Shown here: piece by piece, positions 1 to 8,439 of the stretch
How positions within the stretch are numbered: the first letter of the stretch is position 1
Layout of the letters: the number at the start of each line of letters is the position of its first letter
From: Maritimibacter alkaliphilus HTCC2654
Lineage (GTDB): Bacteria; Pseudomonadota; Alphaproteobacteria; Rhodobacterales; Rhodobacteraceae
DNA length: 64,000 nucleotides
Assembly: GCF_000152805.1 (NCBI RefSeq)
Contig: NZ_CH902578.1
Location: 2,317,074 to 2,381,073 of the forward strand
Reading direction: 5' to 3'
Position numbers and translations under genes: made by a program
Notes under the pieces: generated by a model
The model's input: only the letters and a program-made list of their open reading frames with translations
Told to the model about the DNA's origin: nothing
Database searches by the model: none

Positions 1-1278
1 CGTCGCATCGACCGCGCCCCGCAGGATCGCGACGATCTGACCGTCGACCGACACCTGCGCGTCGAGACCGTCCGGCGAGGGCGCGACAGTGACGGTCAGG
101 TCGCCATGGTCAAGGTCGGGGTTCAAAGACACGCGCAGAAAATCGAGCCCGGGTTCGAAATCCATGACCTCGGCGGCCCCGATGCCTTCGCCTGCGTCAT
201 GGTAGACCCAGAACGTATCGAGCCCTTCGCCGCCCGTCGCTGTGTCGTTGCGATCCATGATGAGCAGGTCGTCGCCCGCGCCACCATCAAGCGAATCGAG
301 CGCGCCGTCGGTGTGCCAACCGAAGGCGTGGCGTTCCCAAGCAACCCCCTCCTCCACCCGGCCATGATGGTCGATGATGTCGTCACCGCTGCCGCCGAAC
401 AGGGTATCGGCACCATAGCCGCCCGCGATCCGGTCGTTGCCCGCGCCGCCGTCGATCCAGTCGTCGTCGGAGGTGTCGGCACCCGCGTCGTCGTGCGACC
501 CGCCGAACATCATGTCGTCTTCCGTGCCGCCGAGCAGCGTGTCGTCGCCCACGCCACCGTCCATGAAGGCGGGCATCGGGCCGCCTGACAGAACATCTTC
601 GCCCGCCCCGCCGAACAGGGCGGCGGTGCCTGTCGTGGCTGCAAGCTGGTCGTCCCCGTCACCGCCGAAGGCATAGGTCGCCGCATTTCCGAGCACGATC
701 GTGTTGTCACCGCCGGCGCCATCGACGACCGTCAAAGCCCCCTCGGTGTCGATGATCGGAGTCCCGTAGAACGTGTCGAGCGAACCCTCGCCCGCCCCAT
801 CCTGCGGCAGGACGACAAGCGATGCTTCGTCGTCCAGCAGGTAATCCTGCGTGTCCGATACCTGATCGCCAAGCCAGCCGAGACCGATGCTGAAGTCGGA
901 TTCGCGTTCGATGAGGTTCTGTAACGTGCTCCCATCCCCGCCGACGCCGCCTTCACCGGGCACATCGACAGGGTCGAGCACGGTCGCGGGGTCCACCCAT
1001 TCGCCGATCACCGGCGCCTCGTCGTCCTCGTTCGGGGTGAGAATCGTGTCGGGGTCGACCTCGGCACCGGCATAGGGTTCGGGATCGTCGGTGATCGGTT
1101 TCAGGGGTGAGGTGCCGCCATTGGCGGTTTCATCGTCGAGAAGCGAGGCGAGGCTTTTCGGCGGGGCTTCGTCGGCCTCGGCTTCGTCATCCCCTGACGC
1201 ATCGTCGCCCGCCCCCGGAAAGACATCTCCGAGGAACAGAAGCGGCAACAGGCCGAGAAGGACGAGCACGACACCCAT
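1..1278 (-). CDS. RTX-type calcium-binding protein, 3' end outside the window
   Basis: The minus-strand frame stays open to the window edge, so the C-terminus is missing. From the ATG at 1278 the protein starts with a hydrophobic segment (MGVVLVLLGLLPLLFLG, one membrane helix or uncleaved signal) and an acidic stretch of about 100 residues. From about residue 190 there is a series of glycine/aspartate nonapeptides of the GGxGxDxxx type (for example GGAGNDRIAGGYGADTLFGG). Such repeats fold into a calcium-binding beta-roll and are typical of type I secretion substrates and surface proteins. A TTG at 1293 would lengthen the hydrophobic helix by five residues. A stop lies just upstream of that in frame. 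Substrate and role cannot be told from the repeats alone. Confidence 0.8.
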   Translation of the reverse strand, partial: MGVVLVLLGLLPLLFLGDVFPGAGDDASGDDEAEADEAPPKSLASLLDDETANGGTSPLKPITDDPEPYAGAEVDPDTILTPNEDDEAPVIGEWVDPATVLDPVDVPGEGGVGGDGSTLQNLIERESDFSIGLGWLGDQVSDTQDYLLDDEASLVVLPQDGAGEGSLDTFYGTPIIDTEGALTVVDGAGGDNTIVLGNAATYAFGGDGDDQLAATTGTAALFGGAGEDVLSGGPMPAFMDGGVGDDTLLGGTEDDMMFGGSHDDAGADTSDDDWIDGGAGNDRIAGGYGADTLFGGSGDDIIDHHGRVEEGVAWERHAFGWHTDGALDSLDGGAGDDLLIMDRNDTATGGEGLDTFWVYHDAGEGIGAAEVMDFEPGLDFLRVSLNPDLDHGDLTVTVAPSPDGLDAQVSVDGQIVAILRGAVDAT

Positions 1279-1475
1279 GACGATACCGATCAATGACCCC
1301 GGGCGGAAACGTCAGCAGCACCGCGGCAAGGCCCCCAAGCGCCGGGTAACTCCGGCAGACGACCGAACATAGCACGAACACCGATACGCGGCGGGCCAAA
1401 ATAGGAAGAATTCAACATTAACACCCGGTTGTGAGCCGCGGATGCCCGGCCTACCGTGATCGGGAAGGGGAGCAC
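1279..1475. other. Divergent intergenic region
   Basis: About 200 bases between the leftward RTX gene and the rightward DUF5665 gene, so it should carry both promoters. A purine-rich ribosome site (AAGGGGAGC) lies just before the ATG at 1476. I could not assign convincing -35/-10 boxes. Confidence 0.4.
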
Positions 1476-1922
1476 ATGGCCGAGAACGACCGATACAGCG
1501 ATATCGCGGACGAAATCGACGGATTGCGCGCCGAGGTCGCGAAGTTGAACGGGCATCGCTATATCCGGCTGCACGACAATCTGTGGAAACTCGGGTTGTT
1601 CCAGTTGTTCCGGGGTCTGGCCTTCGGACTCGGATCTGTCCTCGGCGCGACCTTTCTGGTTTCGGTCGCCGCCTATCTGCTCGCCCAGATCGACTTTATC
1701 CCGATCATCGGGGATTGGGCCGCCGACATCGCCCGCGAGATCGACGCGGACAACGCGGAAAGCTACGGGATCGCGGAGGAAACAGGCGAAGAACCGGCCA
1801 GCGCGGACGAGACGGATGACGAGGCGGCGGCGGAAGAGAACCCCTCGCCCGGCGGGCAGCCCGCAGGTGACGATGGGATCGACCGGGGCGACTTCGGCAT
1901 CACCGCGCCGGACGCCGAGTAA
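1476..1922 (+). CDS. DUF5665 domain membrane protein
   Basis: A 148-residue protein. I prefer the ATG at 1476 (MAENDRYSD) over the upstream start at 1431 because AAGGGGAGC precedes it and the extra upstream residues look non-coding. Order of parts: an acidic N-terminal helix, the conserved block LWKLGLFQLFRGLAFGLGS running into one or two hydrophobic segments, the block QIDFIPIIGDWA, then a long acidic low-complexity tail rich in E, D and A. The central block matches the DUF5665 family, small inner-membrane proteins of unknown function. It lies directly upstream of rpsO in the same direction, with 127 bases between. Confidence 0.75.
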   Translation: MAENDRYSDIADEIDGLRAEVAKLNGHRYIRLHDNLWKLGLFQLFRGLAFGLGSVLGATFLVSVAAYLLAQIDFIPIIGDWAADIAREIDADNAESYGIAEETGEEPASADETDDEAAAEENPSPGGQPAGDDGIDRGDFGITAPDAE

Positions 1923-1930
1923 CAAAAGCC

Positions 1931-1959
1931 TTTCCTTGCTGGGCGATTCCCCCTATACG
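1931..1959 (+). promoter_or_regulatory. Candidate rpsO promoter
   Basis: A TATACG box at 1954-1959 lies 90 bases upstream of rpsO. The matching -35 region is weak (TTTCCT at 1931, 17 bases upstream). A good Shine-Dalgarno (AAGGAG, 2038-2043) precedes the gene. Confidence 0.35.
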
Positions 1960-2049
1960 CCCGCATCTGCGGACCTGTCCGCACTCCACGGGCCCTGCTG
2001 GACGACATCCCGGCTTGCGCCATAACCCTTAACTCTGAAGGAGACCCCG

Positions 2050-2319
2050 ATGTCGATCACTGCTGAAGAGAAGAACAGCCTTATCAAGGAATTTGCGACG
2101 AAAGACGGCGACACCGGTTCGCCCGAAGTTCAGGTCGCGATCCTGACCAAGCGCATCGCCACGCTGACCGAGCACTTCAAGACCCACAAAAAGGACAACC
2201 ACTCCCGCCGTGGTCTTCTGATGATGGTCGCCCAGCGTCGTAAGCTTCTCGACTACCTCAAAGGCAAGGACGAGGGCCGTTATCAGGACCTCATCAAACG
2301 CCTCGGCATCCGCCGCTAA
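2050..2319 (+). CDS. rpsO: 30S ribosomal protein S15
   Basis: An 89-residue protein of exactly the usual S15 length. It begins [20 protein letters not shown] and contains the S15 hallmarks [41 protein letters not shown] and the terminal [11 protein letters not shown]15 is a primary 16S rRNA binding protein of the small-subunit platform. An AAGGAG site lies before the ATG and a strong intrinsic terminator follows directly. In many proteobacteria pnp follows rpsO at once. Here a convergent gene pair separates them. Confidence 0.98.
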   Translation: MSITAEEKNSLIKEFATKDGDTGSPEVQVAILTKRIATLTEHFKTHKKDNHSRRGLLMMVAQRRKLLDYLKGKDEGRYQDLIKRLGIRR

Positions 2320-2346
2320 GGTTTTCGGTTCCTCGCGAACCCGAAG

Positions 2347-2373
2347 CGCCCGCTCAATCGAGCGGGCGTTTTT
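2347..2373 (+). terminator. Intrinsic terminator of rpsO
   Basis: A 9-bp GC-rich stem (2347-2355 with 2360-2368, loop AATC) followed by TTTTT. It overlaps the 3' end of the convergent cytochrome gene. Confidence 0.9.
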
Positions 2374-2914
2374 CGTTCGGTCCGGTCTTGCCCGACACCA
2401 TCCGGCGAAGCGTGCCATCCGACCGATGAAGCGCGCCTGCGATGTGAAGCAGAACTACGGCGGCGAGCAGTTTCGTGAGCGCGCCGTGCGCGGCGAAGAA
2501 CCCGGTTTCCCATGCTTGCGAGACGGGCGCGATGCGTGGAAGCGTCACGGTTCCGAATATCACCACGTCGATCCCCGTCGCCGCGCTTGCGATCCAGCCG
2601 GTCAGAGGCACCGCCAGCAAGAGACCGTAAAGCGCCATATGCGCGCCTTTCGCGAACCGACGTTGCCAGCCCGGCACCGTTGCCATCGGCTGCGGGGGCG
2701 GCGAGAGGCGATGCCAGAGGATGCGCAGGACGATCAGAGCCAGCAGGCCTATGCCGATGGTCTTGTGCCAGCCGAACAGGTGGAAGTTCGACATATCGAC
2801 CTGCATCCGCGCGATGTAGGTGCCGAAACCGAGCATCCCGATCACGAGGAGCGCCGTGATCCAGTGGATCAGGCGGGTCAGCAGACCGAACCGGTCCGGA
2901 TCGTTCCCGATCAC
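2354..2914 (-). CDS. Cytochrome b561 family protein
   Basis: A 186-residue inner-membrane di-heme cytochrome b of the bacterial b561 type. It begins at a GTG (2914) one base after the yceI stop, so the two are cotranscribed. Four hydrophobic helices are visible (about residues 15-36, 50-66, 93-112, 143-162). Likely heme-ligand histidines are His17 (RLIHW), His50 (GWHKTIG), one in the third helix near 93 (GAHMALYG), and His157 (LLHIAG) or His163 (ALHR). The family moves electrons between quinone and periplasmic acceptors. Pairing with a YceI lipocalin-like protein is frequent. The 3' end overlaps the rpsO terminator. Confidence 0.88.
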   Translation of the reverse strand: MIGNDPDRFGLLTRLIHWITALLVIGMLGFGTYIARMQVDMSNFHLFGWHKTIGIGLLALIVLRILWHRLSPPPQPMATVPGWQRRFAKGAHMALYGLLLAVPLTGWIASAATGIDVVIFGTVTLPRIAPVSQAWETGFFAAHGALTKLLAAVVLLHIAGALHRSDGTLRRMVSGKTGPNEKRPLD

Positions 2915-2915
2915 C

Positions 2916-3485
2916 TCAGCCTGCCCGGTTCAGCCGGGCGACGATCTGGACCACCACCCGGTCCGAAACCATGTCGCTCCACCCAGTCGCGCCGAAGTCC
3001 GAGCGGTTGACCGCGCCGGATATGTGCACCGACATCTTGGACAGATCGCCCGGATCGGTGCCCTGCTGGCGAAACACCTGCGCGGACAGCCGGATGGGCC
3101 GTGTGACGCCCCGGATCGTCACCTGCCCATCGACTTCGGCGGTCGTGGTACCGATCCGGAACGCCGACGATCTGAAGACGAGCTCGGGGAACTGCCCGGT
3201 CGCCAGCACCTTGGGGCCCTTCAAAGCCTGCTCTGCGAAAGGAAAGCTGGAGCTTGCCCCGGCTGCATTCAACACGACGGCCACATTGCTGTTGGCGTTC
3301 CGCTGGAAATCGAGCGTCACGTCGGCGGCCTTGATCGGCATACGTCCCGTGATCTTGTCCTGCCCGAAGCCGACCTCGTAGCTGACGACCGAATTCGCGG
3401 CGTCCAGCACGTATTTGACCGGCTCGGCCAACGCGGCGGACACGGAAAAGATCAGCGCAAGCGCGCCTGCCCAAACGTAGTGCAT
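2916..3485 (-). CDS. YceI family periplasmic protein
   Basis: A 189-residue protein with a classical signal peptide (hydrophobic core after MHYVWAG, predicted cut after SAALA) followed by the YceI lipocalin-like beta-barrel. Family signatures are YVLDAANSVVSYEVGF at the mature N-terminus, the central VLNAAGASSSFPFAEQ, and VDGQVTIRGVTRPIRLSAQV. Members bind isoprenoid lipids such as polyprenols in the periplasm. It is the first gene of a two-gene operon with the cytochrome b561 gene, which starts one base after its stop. The pair suggests a periplasmic quinone or lipid redox function. The physiological substrate is not evident. Confidence 0.9.
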   Translation of the reverse strand: MHYVWAGALALIFSVSAALAEPVKYVLDAANSVVSYEVGFGQDKITGRMPIKAADVTLDFQRNANSNVAVVLNAAGASSSFPFAEQALKGPKVLATGQFPELVFRSSAFRIGTTTAEVDGQVTIRGVTRPIRLSAQVFRQQGTDPGDLSKMSVHISGAVNRSDFGATGWSDMVSDRVVVQIVARLNRAG

Positions 3486-3744
3486 CGCAACCTCCCAACC
3501 TGCGCGCTCCGGCTTTGACTGTCAGACATTACGACAGGACCGCGCAACAGGTTCATTTGCCGCGCCACAAGACCCCTCGCGTTTCAGACCTTTCAAATGT
3601 GGGCGTTTTCCTGTATGGCGCGTCCATCTGAGACGTGACGCTCTGACCCCGGCGCATGAAAAGGTAGAGGGGTCGGCGGCAATGGGGCCGCCATGACAAC
3701 GGGAGACCCGGAGGGCCGGGAGTGCTCCCATAAGGATACGCTAC

Positions 3745-5895
3745 ATGTTCAACGAAGTGAAAAAATCCATCCAGTGGGGCGAAGAGACGCTGACACTGGA
3801 AACGGGCAAGGTTGCCCGTCAGGCCGACGGAACCGTGATCGCCACGCTGGGCGAAACGTCGGTTATGGCGAACGTGACGTTCGCCAAGCAGCAGAAAGAA
3901 GGCCAGGACTTCTTCCCGCTGACGGTTCATTACCAAGAGAAATACTACGCGGCCGGTAAAGTCCCCGGCGGCTTCTTCAAACGCGAAGCCCGCCCGACCG
4001 AGAAGGAAACGCTGACCGCGCGCCTGATCGACCGTCCGATCCGCCCGCTGTTCGTCGAGGGCTTCAAGAACGAAGTGCTCGTGATGTGCACGGTTCTGTC
4101 CCACGACCTCGTCAACGATCCGGACATCGTCGCGATGATCGCCGCGTCGGCTGCGCTCACCATCTCCGGCGCACCCTTCATGGGTCCGATCGCCGGTGCC
4201 CGCGTGGGTTATGAGGATGGCGAATACGTCCTGAACCCGACCTGCGACGACATGCACGATCTGCGCAACAACCCGGATCAGCGTCTGGACCTCGTCGTCG
4301 CCGGCACGAAAGATGCCGTGATGATGGTGGAATCCGAAGCTTACGAGCTGACGGAAGCCGAAATGCTGGGCGCCGTGACCTTTGCGCACGAGCAGATCCA
4401 GCCGGTCATCGACCTCATCATCGATCTGGCGGAAGACAGCGCGAAAGAGCCGTTCGACTTCGCCGCGCCGGACTATTCCGCGATCTTCGAGGCCGTCAAA
4501 GCCGCCGGTGAGGACAAGGTGCGTGCCGCCTATGCCATCACCGACAAGCAGGAACGTGTGGCCGCCGTCGCCGCCGCCAAGGAAGAGATCAAAGCCTCGC
4601 TCACCGAAGAGCAGCTGGCCGATCCCTCGCTCGGCACCGCGCTGAAAAAGCTCGAGTCCAGCGTTCTGCGCGGCTCGGTCGTGAAGGAAGGCAAGCGGAT
4701 CGACGGTCGTGCGCTGGATCAGGTTCGCCCGATCCTCGCCGAAGTCGGCCTCTTGCCCCGGACCCACGGCTCGGCGCTCTTCACCCGTGGTGAAACGCAG
4801 GGTCTGGTCGTGACCACGCTGGGCACCGGCGACGACGAACAGATGATCGACGCGCTCACCGGCACCTACAAGTCGAACTTCCTCCTGCACTACAACTTCC
4901 CGCCGTATTCGGTCGGTGAAGTGGGCCGCGTGGGTTCGCCGGGTCGCCGTGAAATCGGCCACGGCAAGCTGGCTTGGCGTGCGCTTCAGGCGGTTCTGCC
5001 GGCTGCGACCGACTTCCCCTACACCATCCGCGTCGTGTCCGAGATCACCGAATCGAACGGCTCGTCCTCGATGGCGTCGGTCTGTGGTGGCTCGCTGTCC
5101 ATGATGGACGCCGCCGTGCCGCTGAAGGCTCCGGTCGCCGGTGTGGCGATGGGCCTCGTGCTGGAAGACGATGGTTCCTACGCCGTGCTGACCGACATCC
5201 TTGGCGACGAGGATCACTTGGGCGACATGGACTTCAAGGTGGCTGGCACCGAAAACGGCATCACGTCGCTTCAGATGGACATCAAGGTCGCTGGCATCAC
5301 GCCGGAGATCATGGAAAAGGCCCTCGCGCAGGCGAAAGACGGCCGGATGCACATCCTCGGCGAAATGAACAAGGCGCTGTCCGCTGGCCGCACCGAGTTC
5401 TCGGCCCACGCCCCGCGCATCGAGACGATGACGGTGCCCACCGACAAGATCCGTGAAGTGATCGGGTCGGGCGGCAAGGTCATCCGCGAGATCGTGGAAG
5501 TGTCCGGTGCCAAGGTCGACATCAACGACGACGGCGTCATCAAGATCGCCTCGCCCAACAACGACTCGATCCAGAAGGCCTATGACATGATCCACGCGAT
5601 CGTGGCCGAGCCGGAAGAGGGTCAGGTCTACAAGGGCAAGGTCGTGAAGATCGTCGACTTCGGCGCCTTCGTGAACTTCTTCGGCAAGCGTGACGGTCTG
5701 GTTCACGTGTCCCAGATCGAAAACCGCCGCCTGAACCATCCGTCGGATGTGCTCAAGGAAGGTCAGGAAGTCTACGTCAAGCTTCTGGGCTTCGACGACC
5801 GTGGCAAGGTCCGCCTCGCCATGAAGATGGTCGACCAGGAAACCGGCGCGGAACTGCCGCCGGAAGAAAAGAAAAAGAAAGAAGACGCTGAGTAA
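3745..5895 (+). CDS. pnp: Polyribonucleotide nucleotidyltransferase (PNPase)
   Basis: A 716-residue phosphorolytic 3'-5' exoribonuclease of the RNA degradosome, of standard length. Domains in order: first RNase PH domain (about 1-215), all-helical linker, second RNase PH domain (about 320-545; active-site region around [15 protein letters not shown]), KH domain (about 555-615; [20 protein letters not shown]) and S1 domain (about 622-690; [20 protein letters not shown]), ending in a short lysine/glutamate tail. It starts at the ATG at 3745. The region upstream (3486-3744) is shared with the divergent yceI gene and holds no other gene. Confidence 0.98.
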   Translation: MFNEVKKSIQWGEETLTLETGKVARQADGTVIATLGETSVMANVTFAKQQKEGQDFFPLTVHYQEKYYAAGKVPGGFFKREARPTEKETLTARLIDRPIRPLFVEGFKNEVLVMCTVLSHDLVNDPDIVAMIAASAALTISGAPFMGPIAGARVGYEDGEYVLNPTCDDMHDLRNNPDQRLDLVVAGTKDAVMMVESEAYELTEAEMLGAVTFAHEQIQPVIDLIIDLAEDSAKEPFDFAAPDYSAIFEAVKAAGEDKVRAAYAITDKQERVAAVAAAKEEIKASLTEEQLADPSLGTALKKLESSVLRGSVVKEGKRIDGRALDQVRPILAEVGLLPRTHGSALFTRGETQGLVVTTLGTGDDEQMIDALTGTYKSNFLLHYNFPPYSVGEVGRVGSPGRREIGHGKLAWRALQAVLPAATDFPYTIRVVSEITESNGSSSMASVCGGSLSMMDAAVPLKAPVAGVAMGLVLEDDGSYAVLTDILGDEDHLGDMDFKVAGTENGITSLQMDIKVAGITPEIMEKALAQAKDGRMHILGEMNKALSAGRTEFSAHAPRIETMTVPTDKIREVIGSGGKVIREIVEVSGAKVDINDDGVIKIASPNNDSIQKAYDMIHAIVAEPEEGQVYKGKVVKIVDFGAFVNFFGKRDGLVHVSQIENRRLNHPSDVLKEGQEVYVKLLGFDDRGKVRLAMKMVDQETGAELPPEEKKKKEDAE

Positions 5896-5918
5896 GGCGG
5901 ACCTCTTTCGAGGACCGA

Positions 5919-5949
5919 GGCCCCGGTGGAAACGCCGGGGCCTTTTTTT
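5919..5949 (+). terminator. Intrinsic terminator of pnp
   Basis: Stem GGCCCCGG (5919-5926) pairs with CCGGGGCC (5935-5942) and is followed by seven T residues. Confidence 0.92.
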
Positions 5950-5955
5950 GACATG

Positions 5956-6756
5956 TCAGCTCGTGCGCGAGGTTTTCCGGGCGAAAAAGTCGTGCGGGTT
6001 CAGCCAGTCGACATGGGTGTCGATCCCGGCATAGCGGCCTTCGAAGAACCGCTCGGGCGGCGCCGCGCGGCGCACCGCGTCCGGCATCGCGACGAAGGCT
6101 TCGACACCGTCATGGGCCCATGCGATCAGGATCTTCGGATCGTCGCAGGAAATGGCCGAGACGAAATGCTCTTCAAGCCGGACCGGCGGGTTGGTGCGGC
6201 TGAACTCGGCCACGTCGATCTCTTCCGACGCATCCCGGAACTCGGACCAGATCGTCACGTCGTCGATCCCCAGCGCGGTCAGGTAGCGGTGGATGATCGG
6301 CTCCATCACCACGGGCAACGTGTCCTCTTCGGGCGGATAGAGGCCATAATGGGCCAAACCGTCGAGCGATGCAGCCATCACGCGGTCGATGTCCGGCCGC
6401 TTCGCCTCCAGCGTCCAGAGCCATGCTGTGCGCGCGAACGTGTTGAAGTCGGACGCGCCGATGTCGCGCTGAACCTCGTCCCACCTGACGGGCTGTCCGC
6501 GCTCCTTGATCCTGATCTCGAACCCTTCGGGGGCCTCGTTCTCGCGCACGGGCGGGTTGTCGATCAACTCGCCTATGTCGTCGAAATCACCGCGGTTCGC
6601 GTGGATCGGGCCATAGGCCGCAGTTTGCGGCGTGTAGCCGGGCACACGGAAGAACGGATTGAACGCGATGAAGACGTGGTCATAGTCCTCGGCCCACCAG
6701 TCGAGCAGCGGGTGCTCGAAGGGCGGCAACAGCAGATGGCGGGGCGTCCTAGCCAC
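5956..6756 (-). CDS. Conserved hypothetical protein coupled to a phosphatase gene
   Basis: A 266-residue soluble protein, not recognised. It starts at a GTG (6756) that overlaps the end of the upstream metallophosphoesterase gene by eight bases, so translation is probably coupled. No signal peptide or membrane helix is visible. The sequence is rich in aromatic residues and acids (for example LLDWWAEDYDHVFIAFNPFF and the terminal HVDWLNPHDFFARK). The coding nature is supported by operon coupling, codon bias and the lack of stops. I cannot assign a domain. Confidence 0.7.
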   Translation of the reverse strand: MARTPRHLLLPPFEHPLLDWWAEDYDHVFIAFNPFFRVPGYTPQTAAYGPIHANRGDFDDIGELIDNPPVRENEAPEGFEIRIKERGQPVRWDEVQRDIGASDFNTFARTAWLWTLEAKRPDIDRVMAASLDGLAHYGLYPPEEDTLPVVMEPIIHRYLTALGIDDVTIWSEFRDASEEIDVAEFSRTNPPVRLEEHFVSAISCDDPKILIAWAHDGVEAFVAMPDAVRRAAPPERFFEGRYAGIDTHVDWLNPHDFFARKTSRTS

Positions 6757-7480
6757 GGGGCAGCACGGCTCGCCCGCCCTCGGTCAGCAACCAGGCCTCG
6801 CGCCCCTCGATCACGACGGCGCTCATGGGGCGGAAATAGCCCGCGCCGCTGTCGATGTTCAGCCGGTTGCCGTAATGCGTCGCGACATCGGCGGGCGTGT
6901 GACCATGGACGATAAGCTTGCCGTGGTCGTCGGTGGACGACAGGAACGGTTCGCGTATCCAGACGAGATCGTCCTCGACCTGATCGGCCAGCGGAATACC
7001 GGGGCGCACGCCTGCATGACAGAAGAAGCACTCGCCGCGTTCATAGGTGACGGGAAGGTCGTTCAGAAAATCGACATGCCGTGCGGGCACACGCGCGACG
7101 GCATCGGCGTGCAGGGCTTCGATCGGCTGGTCCGTATCGACGCCATACGAAGCCAGCGTTTCCCGTCCCCCCAGTCGTTCGTCGAGCCAGTGAAGGCCCG
7201 CGAGCAGCCGGTCTGGCGTGCGCGGCGTGGGTTCGAGAAACGCGGTCATCATGCGGTCGTGGTTGCCGGTCAGAACGACCCACGGCGCACCGGAGGCCAA
7301 GCCCTGCATCAGATAGTCGATCACCCCTGCCGTGGCGGTCCCCCGGTCGCACAGGTCACCGATGTGAACGGCTGGCGCATCCCGGTCGCCGCAGGCCACG
7401 CGGTCGCGTTCGATCAGATCGTGCACGCGCTCGAGCTCGGACAACTGCCCGTGGATATCGCCGATAGCATAGGTTCTCAT
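6749..7480 (-). CDS. Metallophosphoesterase, PrpA/ApaH-like protein phosphatase
   Basis: A 243-residue calcineurin-like phosphoesterase. The metal-binding motifs appear in the canonical order: GDIHGQ near residue 7, GDLCDRG near 43, GNHDRM near 73, a histidine in FCHAGVRPG near 153 and VHGHTPA near 190. The set is typical of serine/threonine phosphatases of the PrpA type and of diadenosine tetraphosphatase relatives. The enzyme should be a cytoplasmic dinuclear (Mn/Fe) phosphatase. Its true substrate, phosphoprotein or nucleotide, cannot be told from sequence. It overlaps the next gene by eight bases, so that unknown protein may work with it. Confidence 0.85.
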   Translation of the reverse strand: MRTYAIGDIHGQLSELERVHDLIERDRVACGDRDAPAVHIGDLCDRGTATAGVIDYLMQGLASGAPWVVLTGNHDRMMTAFLEPTPRTPDRLLAGLHWLDERLGGRETLASYGVDTDQPIEALHADAVARVPARHVDFLNDLPVTYERGECFFCHAGVRPGIPLADQVEDDLVWIREPFLSSTDDHGKLIVHGHTPADVATHYGNRLNIDSGAGYFRPMSAVVIEGREAWLLTEGGRAVLPRG

Positions 7481-7520
7481 GGCGCCCTGTTAACCGCTGG
7501 GATGTCCGGGCAAAACCCGC

Positions 7521-7551
7521 AAAACGAAAAGGCCGGACAGATCGCCCGGCC
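7521..7551 (-). terminator. Terminator of the lipoprotein gene
   Basis: Stem GGCCGG/CCGGCC (7531-7536 with 7546-7551). Read on the minus strand it is followed by TTTTCGTTTT. Confidence 0.75.
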
Positions 7552-7572
7552 TCGTCCCGTTCCTCGCTCGCC

Positions 7573-8166
7573 TCAGACGTGCGGCGCGAGGATGTAGTCG
7601 TTGTCGTTCGGATCGTCGTCCTGATAGAACCGCTCGGTCACACCGGGAAGCGCCTTGAAGTCCTTCATCGCGGCGACCGGGAACAGCGTCGACCCGATGC
7701 TCTCGAAGCCCGGAAGCTGGCGCAGCACGGCGGTCACAGCCTGCGTGCACATCGCCTTGGGCACGGCGCCGTATTCCTGAACGAGCCGGATCGCCTTTTC
7801 GGCGACGGCGGGGCTTACGATGATGTCGTGACGATAGACGTCCCACGTGATGCGGGCGTGGTAGTCGATGTAGAATTCGACCGCCGGTTCGGAGATGCCG
7901 AAATGCACGTCGTTCCGCTCGGGGATCTGGGGGTGATACCAGGTGCCTGCCGGATCGAACAGGATGCGCTGCGACCCGTTAATCATCAGCGCCGCATGGC
8001 CACCCTGACCGTTGTTGCGACCGACCACCGTGAACAGCGAGATCATTGGCGGACCGTTGTGCACGTAAGTGGCGCGCGTCACCTCTTCGGTCGAAGCCCA
8101 TTTGCTTTCAGCCGCACAGGCGGCAAGCCCGAACAGGAGAATGATCGAAAGAAGGATGCGGCGCAT
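7573..8166 (-). CDS. Lipoprotein with possible permuted papain-like fold
   Basis: A 197-residue protein. I chose the ATG at 8166 because it directly precedes a lipoprotein signal (hydrophobic core, then LAAC with Cys17 to be lipidated); a GTG at 8178 would add four residues. The mature part has His57 in GQGGHAALMI and Cys140 in AMCTQAV. Histidine before cysteine, with such contexts, is the arrangement of circularly permuted NlpC/P60-like (papain-fold) hydrolases. This is an inference from pattern only. A tryptophan-rich segment (LFDPAGTWYHPQIPERNDVHF) lies between. It is a single-gene unit with its own terminator. The gene is likely real; the function is uncertain. Confidence 0.72.
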   Translation of the reverse strand: MRRILLSIILLFGLAACAAESKWASTEEVTRATYVHNGPPMISLFTVVGRNNGQGGHAALMINGSQRILFDPAGTWYHPQIPERNDVHFGISEPAVEFYIDYHARITWDVYRHDIIVSPAVAEKAIRLVQEYGAVPKAMCTQAVTAVLRQLPGFESIGSTLFPVAAMKDFKALPGVTERFYQDDDPNDNDYILAPHV

Positions 8167-8191
8167 GGTCAGAACCACCCTGTCTGAAAAT

Positions 8192-8217
8192 GAAAAGGCC
8201 GGGCCAGAGGGCCCGGC
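8192..8217 (-). terminator. Terminator of the oxidase subunit IV gene
   Basis: Stem GCCGGGC/GCCCGGC (8198-8204 with 8211-8217), with TTTTCA following on the minus strand, between this gene and the lipoprotein gene. Confidence 0.7.
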
Positions 8218-8223
8218 GGTTCC

Positions 8224-8358
8224 TCAGGCGCCGACGATGGCGAGAAGGATCAGAACCACGATGATCGCGATCACCGAACGGACGGTGAATTTCATGAACC
8301 CTTCAAAGGTCTTTTCCTGCACCCGAATGTCCATCGAGCCGTGCTTGTGTTCAGCCAT
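8224..8358 (-). CDS. aa3-type cytochrome c oxidase subunit IV
   Basis: A 44-residue protein starting at the ATG at 8358 (MAEHKHGSMDIRVQEKTFEG) with one C-terminal transmembrane helix (IAIIVVLILLAIVGA). The short cytoplasmic head with MDIRVQEKTFEGF and the single helix match the bacterial aa3 cytochrome oxidase subunit IV family, which packs against the core subunits in the inner membrane and is dispensable for activity in the cases studied. It stands alone here, away from the oxidase core genes, with its own terminator. Confidence 0.85.
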   Translation of the reverse strand: MAEHKHGSMDIRVQEKTFEGFMKFTVRSVIAIIVVLILLAIVGA

Positions 8359-8439
8359 TTGATCCCTCGTCAGCCGTGTTTCGCGCTGTCGATTAGACGA
8401 TTTCGGCGGGCCTGTCACGCCGCGATGGGCGCAAATGCC

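Noticed and set aside
3553-5739. Minus-strand open frame opposite pnp
   Set aside because: pnp is certain on the plus strand; the opposite frame is His/Asp-rich and lacks domains.
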